Below, one piece after another: positions 1-5,062 of a stretch of DNA of 6,241 nt. Origin of the DNA: Paludibacteraceae bacterium (GTDB lineage Bacteria > Bacteroidota > Bacteroidia > Bacteroidales > Paludibacteraceae); contig CANFFA010000154.1 in assembly GCA_947445425.1 (NCBI GenBank), forward strand, positions 1 to 6,241. Reading direction: 5' to 3'. The position numbers and the translations under genes are program-made. The stretch's first letter is position 1. Each line of letters starts with the position of its first letter. Under the pieces are notes generated by a model, which was given only the letters and a program-made list of their open reading frames with translations, did no database searches and had not been told where the DNA came from.

Positions 1-271
1 AAGCAGATATGTTTACTTCGGGATGTAACTTAAATATTGAAGACAAAGTATTTTCTGATTCGTTTTTTCTAAAAAAACCATCAAAACTCAAATCTTCATC
101 CAATTCAGCCCAATGGATTCCAAATTTACTTATTTCATACTTTTCGCGTTGTGCGACTGTGGCATGCTTTAGGCGTGGATAGTCTGACAATAGCTCCATT
201 CCCTCTATCCCATCAGCAGTTTTGATGCAAACCGCCTTTTCGGTAAACCAAATTTTAGTGATAGCTTCCAT
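1..271 (-). CDS. DUF2442 domain protein, 3' end beyond the window
   Basis: Ninety codons are visible from the ATG at 271-269, and the frame is still open at the left edge. Residues 1-67 look like DUF2442: a short beta-rich start (KIWFTEKAVCIKTADG), then YPRL at 31-34, and the family signature GIHWAELDEDLSF at 51-63. After residue 68 the chain continues with SSIFKLHPEVNISA. In family members I know, a tail of this kind can lead into a small helix-turn-helix domain, but that part is outside the window, so this is inference. The start lies one base after the stop of the DUF4160 gene (TAG-A-ATG), so the two are very likely translationally coupled and share a promoter. DUF2442 has no established biochemical role. 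As partner of DUF4160 it would be the antitoxin-like or regulatory member if the pair is a toxin-antitoxin module. The family call is firm and the role is open. Confidence 0.85.
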   Translation of the reverse strand, partial: MEAITKIWFTEKAVCIKTADGIEGMELLSDYPRLKHATVAQREKYEISKFGIHWAELDEDLSFDGFFRKNESENTLSSIFKLHPEVNISA

Positions 272-272
272 T

Positions 273-524
273 CTATTTGTTATTAAAAAATTCGTTCCAT
301 CGTTCAATAATAACTTCTTTGTTCTCCTCTATTACGGCTTCTGCCATTTTTAATTCACTTTGCTTTAATCCATCGTTTTCTATCAATAGTACTTCTGGAA
401 GAATATTGAATTTTGCACTTTCGACAATAGGACCTGTTCCTTTTACTACGTGAATATGAATTGGTTCGTGATCATTTGAGAAAAATAAAAATCTGAATCC
501 AAAGAAGGTGAATACGATTGGCAT
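273..524 (-). CDS. DUF4160 domain protein (toxin-like partner of DUF2442)
   Basis: This is an 83-residue protein covering the whole DUF4160 domain. It begins MPIVFTFFGFRF, followed by the signature FFSNDHEPIHIHV with H19, E20, P21, H23 and H25, a clustered His/Glu motif typical of the family. It ends in a helical part with ENKEVIIERWNEFF (W76), also characteristic. The frame is open to an ATG at 554, but a perfect -7 box (552-559) overlaps that codon, so transcription should begin near 545. The ATG at 524 also gives the usual MP start of the family. No Shine-Dalgarno sequence is visible. It is the first gene of an operon with the DUF2442 gene one base downstream. The pair recurs in many bacterial genomes and is toxin-antitoxin-like in size and layout. 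No catalytic activity is established, and the His motif could bind metal or nucleic acid, which is speculation. Confidence 0.88.
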   Translation of the reverse strand: MPIVFTFFGFRFLFFSNDHEPIHIHVVKGTGPIVESAKFNILPEVLLIENDGLKQSELKMAEAVIEENKEVIIERWNEFFNNK

Positions 525-551
525 GGCGTTAATTGGTTTTAATTGACTGTA

Positions 552-559
552 CAAAGTTA
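552..559 (-). promoter_or_regulatory. -7 box of the DUF4160-DUF2442 operon
   Basis: Read on the minus strand this is TAACTTTG, a full match to the Bacteroidota primary-sigma -7 consensus TAnnTTTG. It lies 27 bases upstream of the ATG at 524, giving an expected leader of about 20 nt. No clear TTG-type -33 box is seen at the usual distance. Its position rules out the upstream ATG at 554 as the normal start. Confidence 0.6.
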
Positions 560-634
560 GGTAATATATTTATTACTGGCATTCGATTTTTCAATTGATT
601 TCAAAAGAATCAAAAGATTAACAATTAAAGGATT

Positions 635-657
635 CCAAAATACTGAAACAATTTTGG
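635..657. repeat. Inverted repeat, possible weak terminator downstream of the HTCS
   Basis: CCAAAAT (635-641) and ATTTTGG (651-657) are perfect 7-bp arms around a 9-nt loop. The stem could gain GAT/ATC (631-633 and 658-660) past a one-base bulge. It lies 117 bases beyond the HTCS stop codon. On the minus strand it is followed by CTTTAATTG and not by a run of T, so it is a poor intrinsic terminator. An operator or chance pairing is equally possible. Confidence 0.3.
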
Positions 658-773
658 ATCATCCCGTCCTATCGGATATGTAAAAATCCTGATTAGAAGT
701 ACGATATTGCGTTTTGTTTAAGTTTTATTATCCACAAGGATGGAGTTATTCACCCAAAGCATATCATTTATTT

Positions 774-2744
774 TTACTTTACTCTGTTTATCAAATATTC
801 GGTAGGTGTTACGCCAAAATGCTGTTTAAAGCATTTACTGAAATAGCTGGCAGTGCTGAAGCCCACGTTATAGGCTATTTCAGAAATATTGAGTTCGTCG
901 TTTTCTTTGAGCAACATTTCAGCTGCTTTGGCTAAGCGAAAGGATACAATGAATTCATTTGGTGTTTGGCCTGTTATGCCCTTAATTTTGTCGAATAGTT
1001 TGGAGCGTCCCACACCCAGTTCACGGGCAAAATCCTGTGCCACAAACTCAGTTTGATCTAAATGCTTTGTCACTATAGCACGGGCCTGATCCAGAAATTT
1101 TTGATCTAGCGAGTTGGGAGTTACTTCACTTACTTGTATGTGCGGATCGTTTCTGAATTTTTGTTGAAGTAATTGTTTATTGTGTATAATATTTTTAACC
1201 TTTACTTGAAGTAATTTATTGCTGAATGGTTTGGTAATATAATCGTCGGCGCCTGTTTCCAAGCCTTCAATTTTAAATTCCTCAGTGGCTTTGGCTGTAA
1301 GCAATATAATAGGAATATGGCTGGTTTGGATGTTGCGTTTCAGTTTGGCGCAAAGTTCAGTACCCGAAACTTTAGGCATCATTACATCCGAAATAATAAC
1401 GGTTGGCTGAATTTCGATGGCTTTGCGAACGCCTTCTTCGCCATCCTCGGCTTCGTAAATCTTATAAGTGAATTCGAAAATACTGCGTAGCAACTTACGC
1501 ATTTCGGGATTATCTTCCACAATCAACAGCGATAAATGTTGATGGTCCATTTCCGGTAAATTGGTTATGTCAAGCACATCGTCAACTTCAGCCATTTCGA
1601 AAACCTTTATGGTATGCGGTTGTACGTCGTTTATTTCAGTCACAAATTCACTTTCTTTGTAATGCGCTTTCCCTTTTTGTAAGCTGATTGTAAATACTGT
1701 TCCATTTTCATCGGAATTAACAGAAATTTCGCCAGCATGCTCCGTCATAATAGTCTTACACAAGGCCAAACCAATACCACTTCCTTTGCGCTTAGGACTA
1801 AGTTGCATGTTATCTATCTGATAATAAAGATCAAAAATCTTATCAATTTTTTCTTTCGAAATGCCAATACCATTGTCTTCGATAAGAACTTGCACCCGAT
1901 CCGGAGTTTCCGAAACCTGCATAGAAACCTTCCCGTGTTCATCATCTACAAACTTAAATGCATTCGAAAGTAGATTATAGAATACTTTTTCCATTTGAGT
2001 TCTATCAATCCACAGGACGACATCCAATTTCTGTGTGTAATTAAACTCAATGGCATGGTGTTGAGCATAATCCAAAAATGAATTGTAAACATCTTCTATA
2101 AACTGCTGGAAATTAACTTCCTGGACCTTCAGTCGGTTGTAACCGAGTTCTAATTTACGAAAATCGAGCAATTCAGTTACCAAATTATTCAATCGGATTA
2201 CATTTTTGTGTGTACTGATTATTTTTGAAAGACTATCTTTCAATTTTTTGGGGTTTTCGAGTATCAACTCCAAAGTGCCTGAAATAAGTGTTAGAGGAGT
2301 ACGAAACTCATGCGAGATATTGGTGAAGAACTCTAATTTTGACTGATTTAATTGGTAAATCTGATTCTTTTCGCGCTGTTCGAACTTTACTCTATTTTCG
2401 AGAATAATACGATTGCTGTACATACGTTTTACCCACAATACAATACTAATTGTAAGTAGAATGTAAAAAACGAGGGCATACCAAGTTCGGTAAAGCGGAG
2501 GTAAGACCTTTATCTGTAAGTTGTTTTCGCCAATCATGGCACCTTTAACGGCACTTAAACCTTGCACGCGGAGTGTGTAACTGCCAGGGTTGAGGTTAGT
2601 ATAAGTAACACTCGTTTGGTCACCTGCTTCTATCCAATCAGCATCAAAATTCTCTAATTTATAACGGTAGGTGATTTTGCTTGTTTTAATGTAATTACAG
2701 GCTGTATAGTCTATGGTAAACACATTTTGTCCTGGCCTAAGCAC
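774..2744 (-). CDS. HTCS C-terminal fragment: Y_Y_Y, kinase, receiver and AraC domains
   Basis: This fragment has 656 codons if counted from the GTG at 2744, which is an internal valine of the intact protein and probably not a real start. The frame is open back to a TGA at 2774-2772. Residues 1-81 are the rest of Y_Y_Y (ITYRYKLENFDADWIEAG). A transmembrane helix lies at about 87-106. HisKA has the H-box FFTNISHEFRTPLTLI with phospho-acceptor H145. HATPase_c shows the N box (N257, N261), G1 (EDNGIGIS, 289-296) and G2 (GSGIGLAL, 321-328). The receiver starts at about 404 with E410/D411, phospho-acceptor D453 (SDVMMP), T483 and K505. The AraC-type HTH at about 550-653 carries the conserved end NISEIAYNVGFSTASYFSKCFK. 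All active residues are present. As a stand-alone product it would lack the sensor and signal peptide. The gene ends with TAA at 774-776. Confidence 0.85.
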   Translation of the reverse strand: MLRPGQNVFTIDYTACNYIKTSKITYRYKLENFDADWIEAGDQTSVTYTNLNPGSYTLRVQGLSAVKGAMIGENNLQIKVLPPLYRTWYALVFYILLTISIVLWVKRMYSNRIILENRVKFEQREKNQIYQLNQSKLEFFTNISHEFRTPLTLISGTLELILENPKKLKDSLSKIISTHKNVIRLNNLVTELLDFRKLELGYNRLKVQEVNFQQFIEDVYNSFLDYAQHHAIEFNYTQKLDVVLWIDRTQMEKVFYNLLSNAFKFVDDEHGKVSMQVSETPDRVQVLIEDNGIGISKEKIDKIFDLYYQIDNMQLSPKRKGSGIGLALCKTIMTEHAGEISVNSDENGTVFTISLQKGKAHYKESEFVTEINDVQPHTIKVFEMAEVDDVLDITNLPEMDHQHLSLLIVEDNPEMRKLLRSIFEFTYKIYEAEDGEEGVRKAIEIQPTVIISDVMMPKVSGTELCAKLKRNIQTSHIPIILLTAKATEEFKIEGLETGADDYITKPFSNKLLQVKVKNIIHNKQLLQQKFRNDPHIQVSEVTPNSLDQKFLDQARAIVTKHLDQTEFVAQDFARELGVGRSKLFDKIKGITGQTPNEFIVSFRLAKAAEMLLKENDELNISEIAYNVGFSTASYFSKCFKQHFGVTPTEYLINRVK

Positions 2745-4792
2745 AATTTTGTCGGTAAAGCTAATGTATTTTCAAGAATTTCAGAGTCATCCTTCGGCAA
2801 AACTTCTTTGTTATTCACATACAGCGATTCGAAAGTTATACTGTGTTGTTGCTTTTGGTTCAGAATGGCTTTTTCGTTGAACGACACTAATCCGTGAATA
2901 CCGCCAACAAACACTTCGCCATTATTCGACAAATACAATGCATTCTGATTTAATTCATCAATCGGAAAACCATTTTTTTGAGAATAGTTAAAAACCTTGT
3001 TCCTATGTACATCGAAGAGCAAAAGCCCTTTGGACGTAGATATCCACAAACTTCCGTAGTTCGATTCCTTAATACCCAGAATGAAATTGCTTGGAAAATT
3101 ATGTGTGGTAATGTTATACACTTCAAAGCAGTCTTTTTCGCGATTGTACTTATTTAATCCGCCACCCGATGTGCCAATCCAAAGCCTGAAATTATGATCT
3201 TCATACATGCACGAAATGTTGTTGTCGCCAATTGATTTCGTATTGCCTGAGTTAGTATTATAGCGTTTTAAAACACCCGTTTTTTGCTGATATGCATATA
3301 ATCCATAGTCTTCGGTACCGAACCAAAGTGTACCAAAACTATCTTCGAGAATACAATTAACCATAACCGATACAAATTGTTGTTTGAGTTTAGAAAAAAA
3401 CAAACTAAACCGATGATTAGTTGCATCGTATTTCACTAAACCTTTGTCGGTAGCTAACAGAAATTGGCCTTTGAAGGGTACAATATCTCTGACGATATTT
3501 GAAGGTATGGAAGTGGCATCGGTTGGGTTGTGCATAAACGTTTTAATGGTGCCCGCTTTGATATCCATTACATTTAATCCGCCAAAATGCGTACCTATCA
3601 ATAAAGTATTTTTATCTTTTAAGTAAAGCGAGCGGATAATATCCTCCGAGAGTCCGGATTTTCCTTCCACATGCTGATAATGAGTAAATTTACCTGTTTT
3701 GCGGTTCAGGTAATTCAAACCACCACCTTCGGTTGCAATCCAAAGATTTGCATTATTATCTTCGAGCATTTCGCCTATTACCCCCGAACTGGTGCCTCTG
3801 TCGCTCTCTTTTACAATCTCATATTGCGAATAAACATCTTGATTAAAATAACTAATTCCACCATAAAAAGTACCTATCCACATACCGTTTTGCTTGTCGC
3901 GAAGCAGTGCATAAATGCTGTTGTGCGATAACGATTTTTCTCTCTTATCGTCGCTGGTGAAATTCTGAATGCTAAAATTGGATGAATTTACAACCGATAA
4001 ACCTTTAAAAGTACCAATCCAGATATTCCCTTTCACATCCTGCTCAATGTCGCGCACACTATTGTTGGGAATTGAATTTGCGCTGTTGCTGTGCACAAAA
4101 TGTTTAAAAACTTGACGTTTATTATTGAATACAAACACCCCATTATCCGATGTGCCAATCCAGATTTGTTTGTGTTTGTCAATATACGTAACAGTAGCCG
4201 AATAATCGAACACCTTAACAATAATACCACTTTTTAAAAGGGAGAATACACCCTTGCTGGTCGAAATCCACAAGGTTTGAGATTTGTCGATAAAAAAGTG
4301 GGTAACACTGCCATTGAAATTGGGTAAAATGGGGCTTTGCTGAAATTTTTTCGACGATTCGTCCAATGTAAGCAAACCGGTTTTTGTGCCGGCTAAAACC
4401 ACCCCTTTGTAGTTAATTATCTTAATAACCCCTTGTTTAGGATAGCTTGTAAATTTAGAATTTGAAATGTTCAGTTTCGATACGCCCGACTTGGTAACTA
4501 CCCAAAGATTGTTGCCATAAATTTTAATATCGTTTACAAAATGGCCTAAAAGCGTATTAGAAATTCCTCTTATTTGTCGGAATATTTTTATTTTGTTGCC
4601 ATCGTATACATTCAGCCCATCGCGTGTACCAATCCATATTCTACCAATACTATCCTGTGCCAATGCTGTTACAGAATTCTGCGAAAGACCTTCTGAAACA
4701 CCTAAATAGTTGAAAGTGATGTTTTCGGATTTTAGGTTGCCCAACGTAATGAACAATAAAAATCCAATTAGTATTGATAGTATTTGTCTCAT
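2711..4792 (-). CDS. HTCS N-terminal fragment: periplasmic two-propeller sensor
   Basis: This fragment has 693 codons from ATG at 4792. Residues 4-18 (ILSILIGFLLFITLG) form the hydrophobic core of a signal peptide or N-terminal anchor. Reg_prop blades follow, each marked by a (L/I)WIGT-like motif: RIWIGT at about 51, then near 96, 132, 174, 210, 257, 304, 350, 397, 444, 489, 537, 582 and 627. Fourteen motifs about 35-48 residues apart fit two seven-bladed propellers, the known sensor architecture of HTCS proteins. The Y_Y_Y domain starts at about 651 (SITFESLYVNNKEV) and is lost when the frame breaks. After Leu679 the frame reads 14 unrelated residues (PTKLCLGQDKMCLP) and stops at 2711. Without a shift this product would be an exported sensor lacking its membrane segment and kinase. 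A start preceded by a full -7 box at 4822-4829 supports the chosen ATG. Confidence 0.85.
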   Translation of the reverse strand: MRQILSILIGFLLFITLGNLKSENITFNYLGVSEGLSQNSVTALAQDSIGRIWIGTRDGLNVYDGNKIKIFRQIRGISNTLLGHFVNDIKIYGNNLWVVTKSGVSKLNISNSKFTSYPKQGVIKIINYKGVVLAGTKTGLLTLDESSKKFQQSPILPNFNGSVTHFFIDKSQTLWISTSKGVFSLLKSGIIVKVFDYSATVTYIDKHKQIWIGTSDNGVFVFNNKRQVFKHFVHSNSANSIPNNSVRDIEQDVKGNIWIGTFKGLSVVNSSNFSIQNFTSDDKREKSLSHNSIYALLRDKQNGMWIGTFYGGISYFNQDVYSQYEIVKESDRGTSSGVIGEMLEDNNANLWIATEGGGLNYLNRKTGKFTHYQHVEGKSGLSEDIIRSLYLKDKNTLLIGTHFGGLNVMDIKAGTIKTFMHNPTDATSIPSNIVRDIVPFKGQFLLATDKGLVKYDATNHRFSLFFSKLKQQFVSVMVNCILEDSFGTLWFGTEDYGLYAYQQKTGVLKRYNTNSGNTKSIGDNNISCMYEDHNFRLWIGTSGGGLNKYNREKDCFEVYNITTHNFPSNFILGIKESNYGSLWISTSKGLLLFDVHRNKVFNYSQKNGFPIDELNQNALYLSNNGEVFVGGIHGLVSFNEKAILNQKQQHSITFESLYVNNKEVLPKDDSEILENTLALPTKLCLGQDKMCLP
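2754..2759 (-). other. Frameshift site in the HTCS gene
   Basis: The minus strand reads GCT TTA CCG ACA at 2761-2750. One extra base restores the family-like sequence: GCT TTA ACC GAC (A-L-T-D) if an A is missing, or GCT TTT ACC GAC (A-F-T-D) if a T is missing from the TTT run. The original frame stops at 2711. The C-terminal frame is closed upstream by TGA at 2774-2772, so the shift must lie between 2771 and 2711, and the protein similarity places it at 2754-2759. The short T run makes a sequencing or assembly indel plausible. Confidence 0.8.
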
Positions 4793-4821
4793 GTATTTGC
4801 AATTTTTACTAATGTAGATGG

Positions 4822-4829
4822 CAAAGATA
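4822..4829 (-). promoter_or_regulatory. -7 box of the HTCS promoter
   Basis: The minus strand reads TATCTTTG, a perfect match to TAnnTTTG, 29 bases upstream of the ATG at 4792, so the expected leader is about 20-25 nt. No consensus -33 TTG lies at the usual 19-20 bp. Instead the TATAATATGT element (4853-4844 on the minus strand) occupies that zone. Confidence 0.65.
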
Positions 4830-4843
4830 ATAATTTAGATTGA

Positions 4844-4853
4844 ACATATTATA
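4844..4853 (-). promoter_or_regulatory. Inverted copy of the repeat core in the HTCS promoter
   Basis: On the minus strand this is TATAATATGT, identical over 10 bases to the core of the tandem repeats on the plus strand. It ends 14 bp before the HTCS -7 box; the last plus-strand copy (4995-5004) ends 13 bp before the ATPase -7 box. It may be an operator shared by both genes or an upstream promoter element. AT-rich composition makes a chance match possible, but the matched spacing argues against chance. Confidence 0.45.
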
Positions 4854-4903
4854 ATGTCCTATTTTTAGTTTACTTTCTAAAATTCCCAATTTTCGTCATC
4901 TCT

Positions 4904-4926
4904 GTGTCATGCAAAATCAAGTTCTT
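4904..4926 (+). repeat. Possible degenerate extra unit of the 23-bp repeat array
   Basis: ATGCAAAAT at 4909-4917 is identical to the nine bases at 4978-4986 in the third unit, exactly 69 bp (three periods) away. The remainder of this unit is poorly conserved, with about 13 of 23 bases matching unit three. It fits an eroded outer unit, and the exact register is the main support. Confidence 0.35.
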
Positions 4927-5018
4927 ATAATATGTAAAGTATAAATGAAATAATATGTAAGATATATTTATTATAATATGCAAAATATAAATGATATAAT
5001 ATGTAAAACATTTTATGT
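4927..5018 (+). repeat. Four tandem 23-bp repeats (iteron-like operator array)
   Basis: Four units begin at 4927, 4950, 4973 and 4996, each exactly 23 bp apart. Each starts with ATAATATGTAA (ATAATATGCAA in the third), so an 11-bp core is almost invariant while the other 12 bp vary. Units one and three are closest, matching at 20 of 23 bases and sharing TATAATATG and TATAAATGA. The array abuts the ATPase -7 box, with the fourth unit covering the -33 zone. Layout and constant spacing suggest binding sites for a protein that controls the ATPase promoter. Iterons of a replication origin have similar unit lengths, but no Rep gene is present. Confidence 0.8.
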
Positions 5019-5028
5019 ATCTTTACAT
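5001..5028. repeat. Inverted repeat across the ATPase core promoter
   Basis: ATGTAAA (5001-5007), the conserved part of the fourth repeat unit, is matched by its reverse complement TTTACAT (5022-5028) with 14 bp between the arms. The arm centres are 21 bp apart, two helical turns, and the right arm overlaps the end of the -7 box. A dimeric repressor bound here would block the promoter. This is inference from geometry. Confidence 0.4.
5018..5025 (+). promoter_or_regulatory. -7 box of the ATPase promoter
   Basis: TATCTTTA matches TAnnTTTG at all but the last base and lies 37 bases before the ATG at 5063, giving a leader of about 30 nt. No consensus -33 is present, because the fourth tandem repeat fills that zone. 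A near-consensus -7 without a -33 is consistent with a promoter that depends on, or is blocked by, a repeat-binding factor. Confidence 0.5.
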
Positions 5029-5062
5029 AGAAATTAGATAACAAGTCAATTATTTATCAATT

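Larger units (their letters stand above)
525..773. other. Intergenic gap between the HTCS and the DUF4160 operon
   Basis: This AT-rich gap separates two minus-strand units. It contains the operon -7 box at 552-559, a short direct repeat (TCAAAAGA at 601-608 and 610-617) and the inverted repeat at 635-657. I see no plausible small gene, tRNA or strong terminator. The plus-strand open frame that begins at 714 runs into the antisense of the HTCS and is not credible as a gene. Confidence 0.5.
774..4792 (-). pseudogene. Hybrid two-component system regulator (HTCS) split by a frameshift
   Basis: Two overlapping minus-strand frames make one HTCS when joined. Reading continues from Leu679 (codon 2758-2756) into a frame shifted by -1, giving A-L-T-D-K-I-V-L-R-P-G, a normal Y_Y_Y entry, and a total of about 1,339 residues, the usual HTCS length. 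Domain order is signal peptide, fourteen Reg_prop propeller blades, Y_Y_Y, transmembrane helix, HisKA, HATPase_c, receiver and AraC-type HTH. Proteins of this design span the inner membrane, bind a glycan fragment in the periplasm and switch on nearby utilisation genes from the cytoplasmic DNA-binding end. Every catalytic residue checked (H-box His, N/G boxes, receiver Asp) is intact and no other stop or indel is seen, so the break is recent or a sequencing error. No polysaccharide-utilisation gene is in the window, so substrate and targets cannot be named. Confidence 0.85.
4793..5062. other. Divergent control region between the HTCS and the ATPase
   Basis: This very AT-rich 270-bp stretch holds no gene. 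It contains, from left to right, the HTCS -7 box (4822-4829), an inverted copy of the repeat core (4844-4853), a stretch with little visible structure (4854-4903), a possible degenerate repeat unit (4904-4926), four tandem 23-bp units (4927-5018), the ATPase -7 box (5018-5025) and a leader of about 30 nt with no Shine-Dalgarno sequence. Confidence 0.75.

Noticed and set aside
730..741. Small hairpin ATCC-ACAA-GGAT after the HTCS stop as a terminator
   Set aside because: The stem is only 4 bp with no T run behind it on the minus strand, so it is within chance expectation.
714..935. Plus-strand open frame overlapping the HTCS 3' end
   Set aside because: It mostly mirrors the AraC domain coding strand, has no family-like features and no promoter box was found before it.
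2711..2744. Two genuinely separate genes, with the GTG at 2744 as start of a stand-alone kinase
   Set aside because: The frames meet in the middle of the Y_Y_Y domain at exactly matching family positions, and the kinase fragment would begin without a signal peptide for its periplasmic part. One broken gene is the better reading.
4033..4230. Minus-strand open frame inside the propeller region
   Set aside because: It lies in another frame of the well-supported HTCS sensor and encodes nothing recognisable. The plus-strand frames at 1737-1973, 3444-3626 and 3671-3931 are rejected for the same reason.
4932..5006. Start-stop mini frames (ATG TAA) in repeat units one, two and four
   Set aside because: They arise from the repeat core, lie upstream of the likely transcription start near 5032, and the third unit reads ATGCAA. 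They are not plausible leader peptides.
4927..5018. The tandem repeats as a CRISPR array
   Set aside because: The conserved core is only 11 bp and the variable parts only 12 bp, far below CRISPR repeat and spacer lengths. The variable parts also resemble each other, and no cas gene is present.
4904..5018. A plasmid or phage replication origin with iterons
   Set aside because: Unit length and AT-richness fit, but there is no Rep gene and no DnaA-box cluster was noticed, and the array abuts a promoter. A regulatory reading is simpler.
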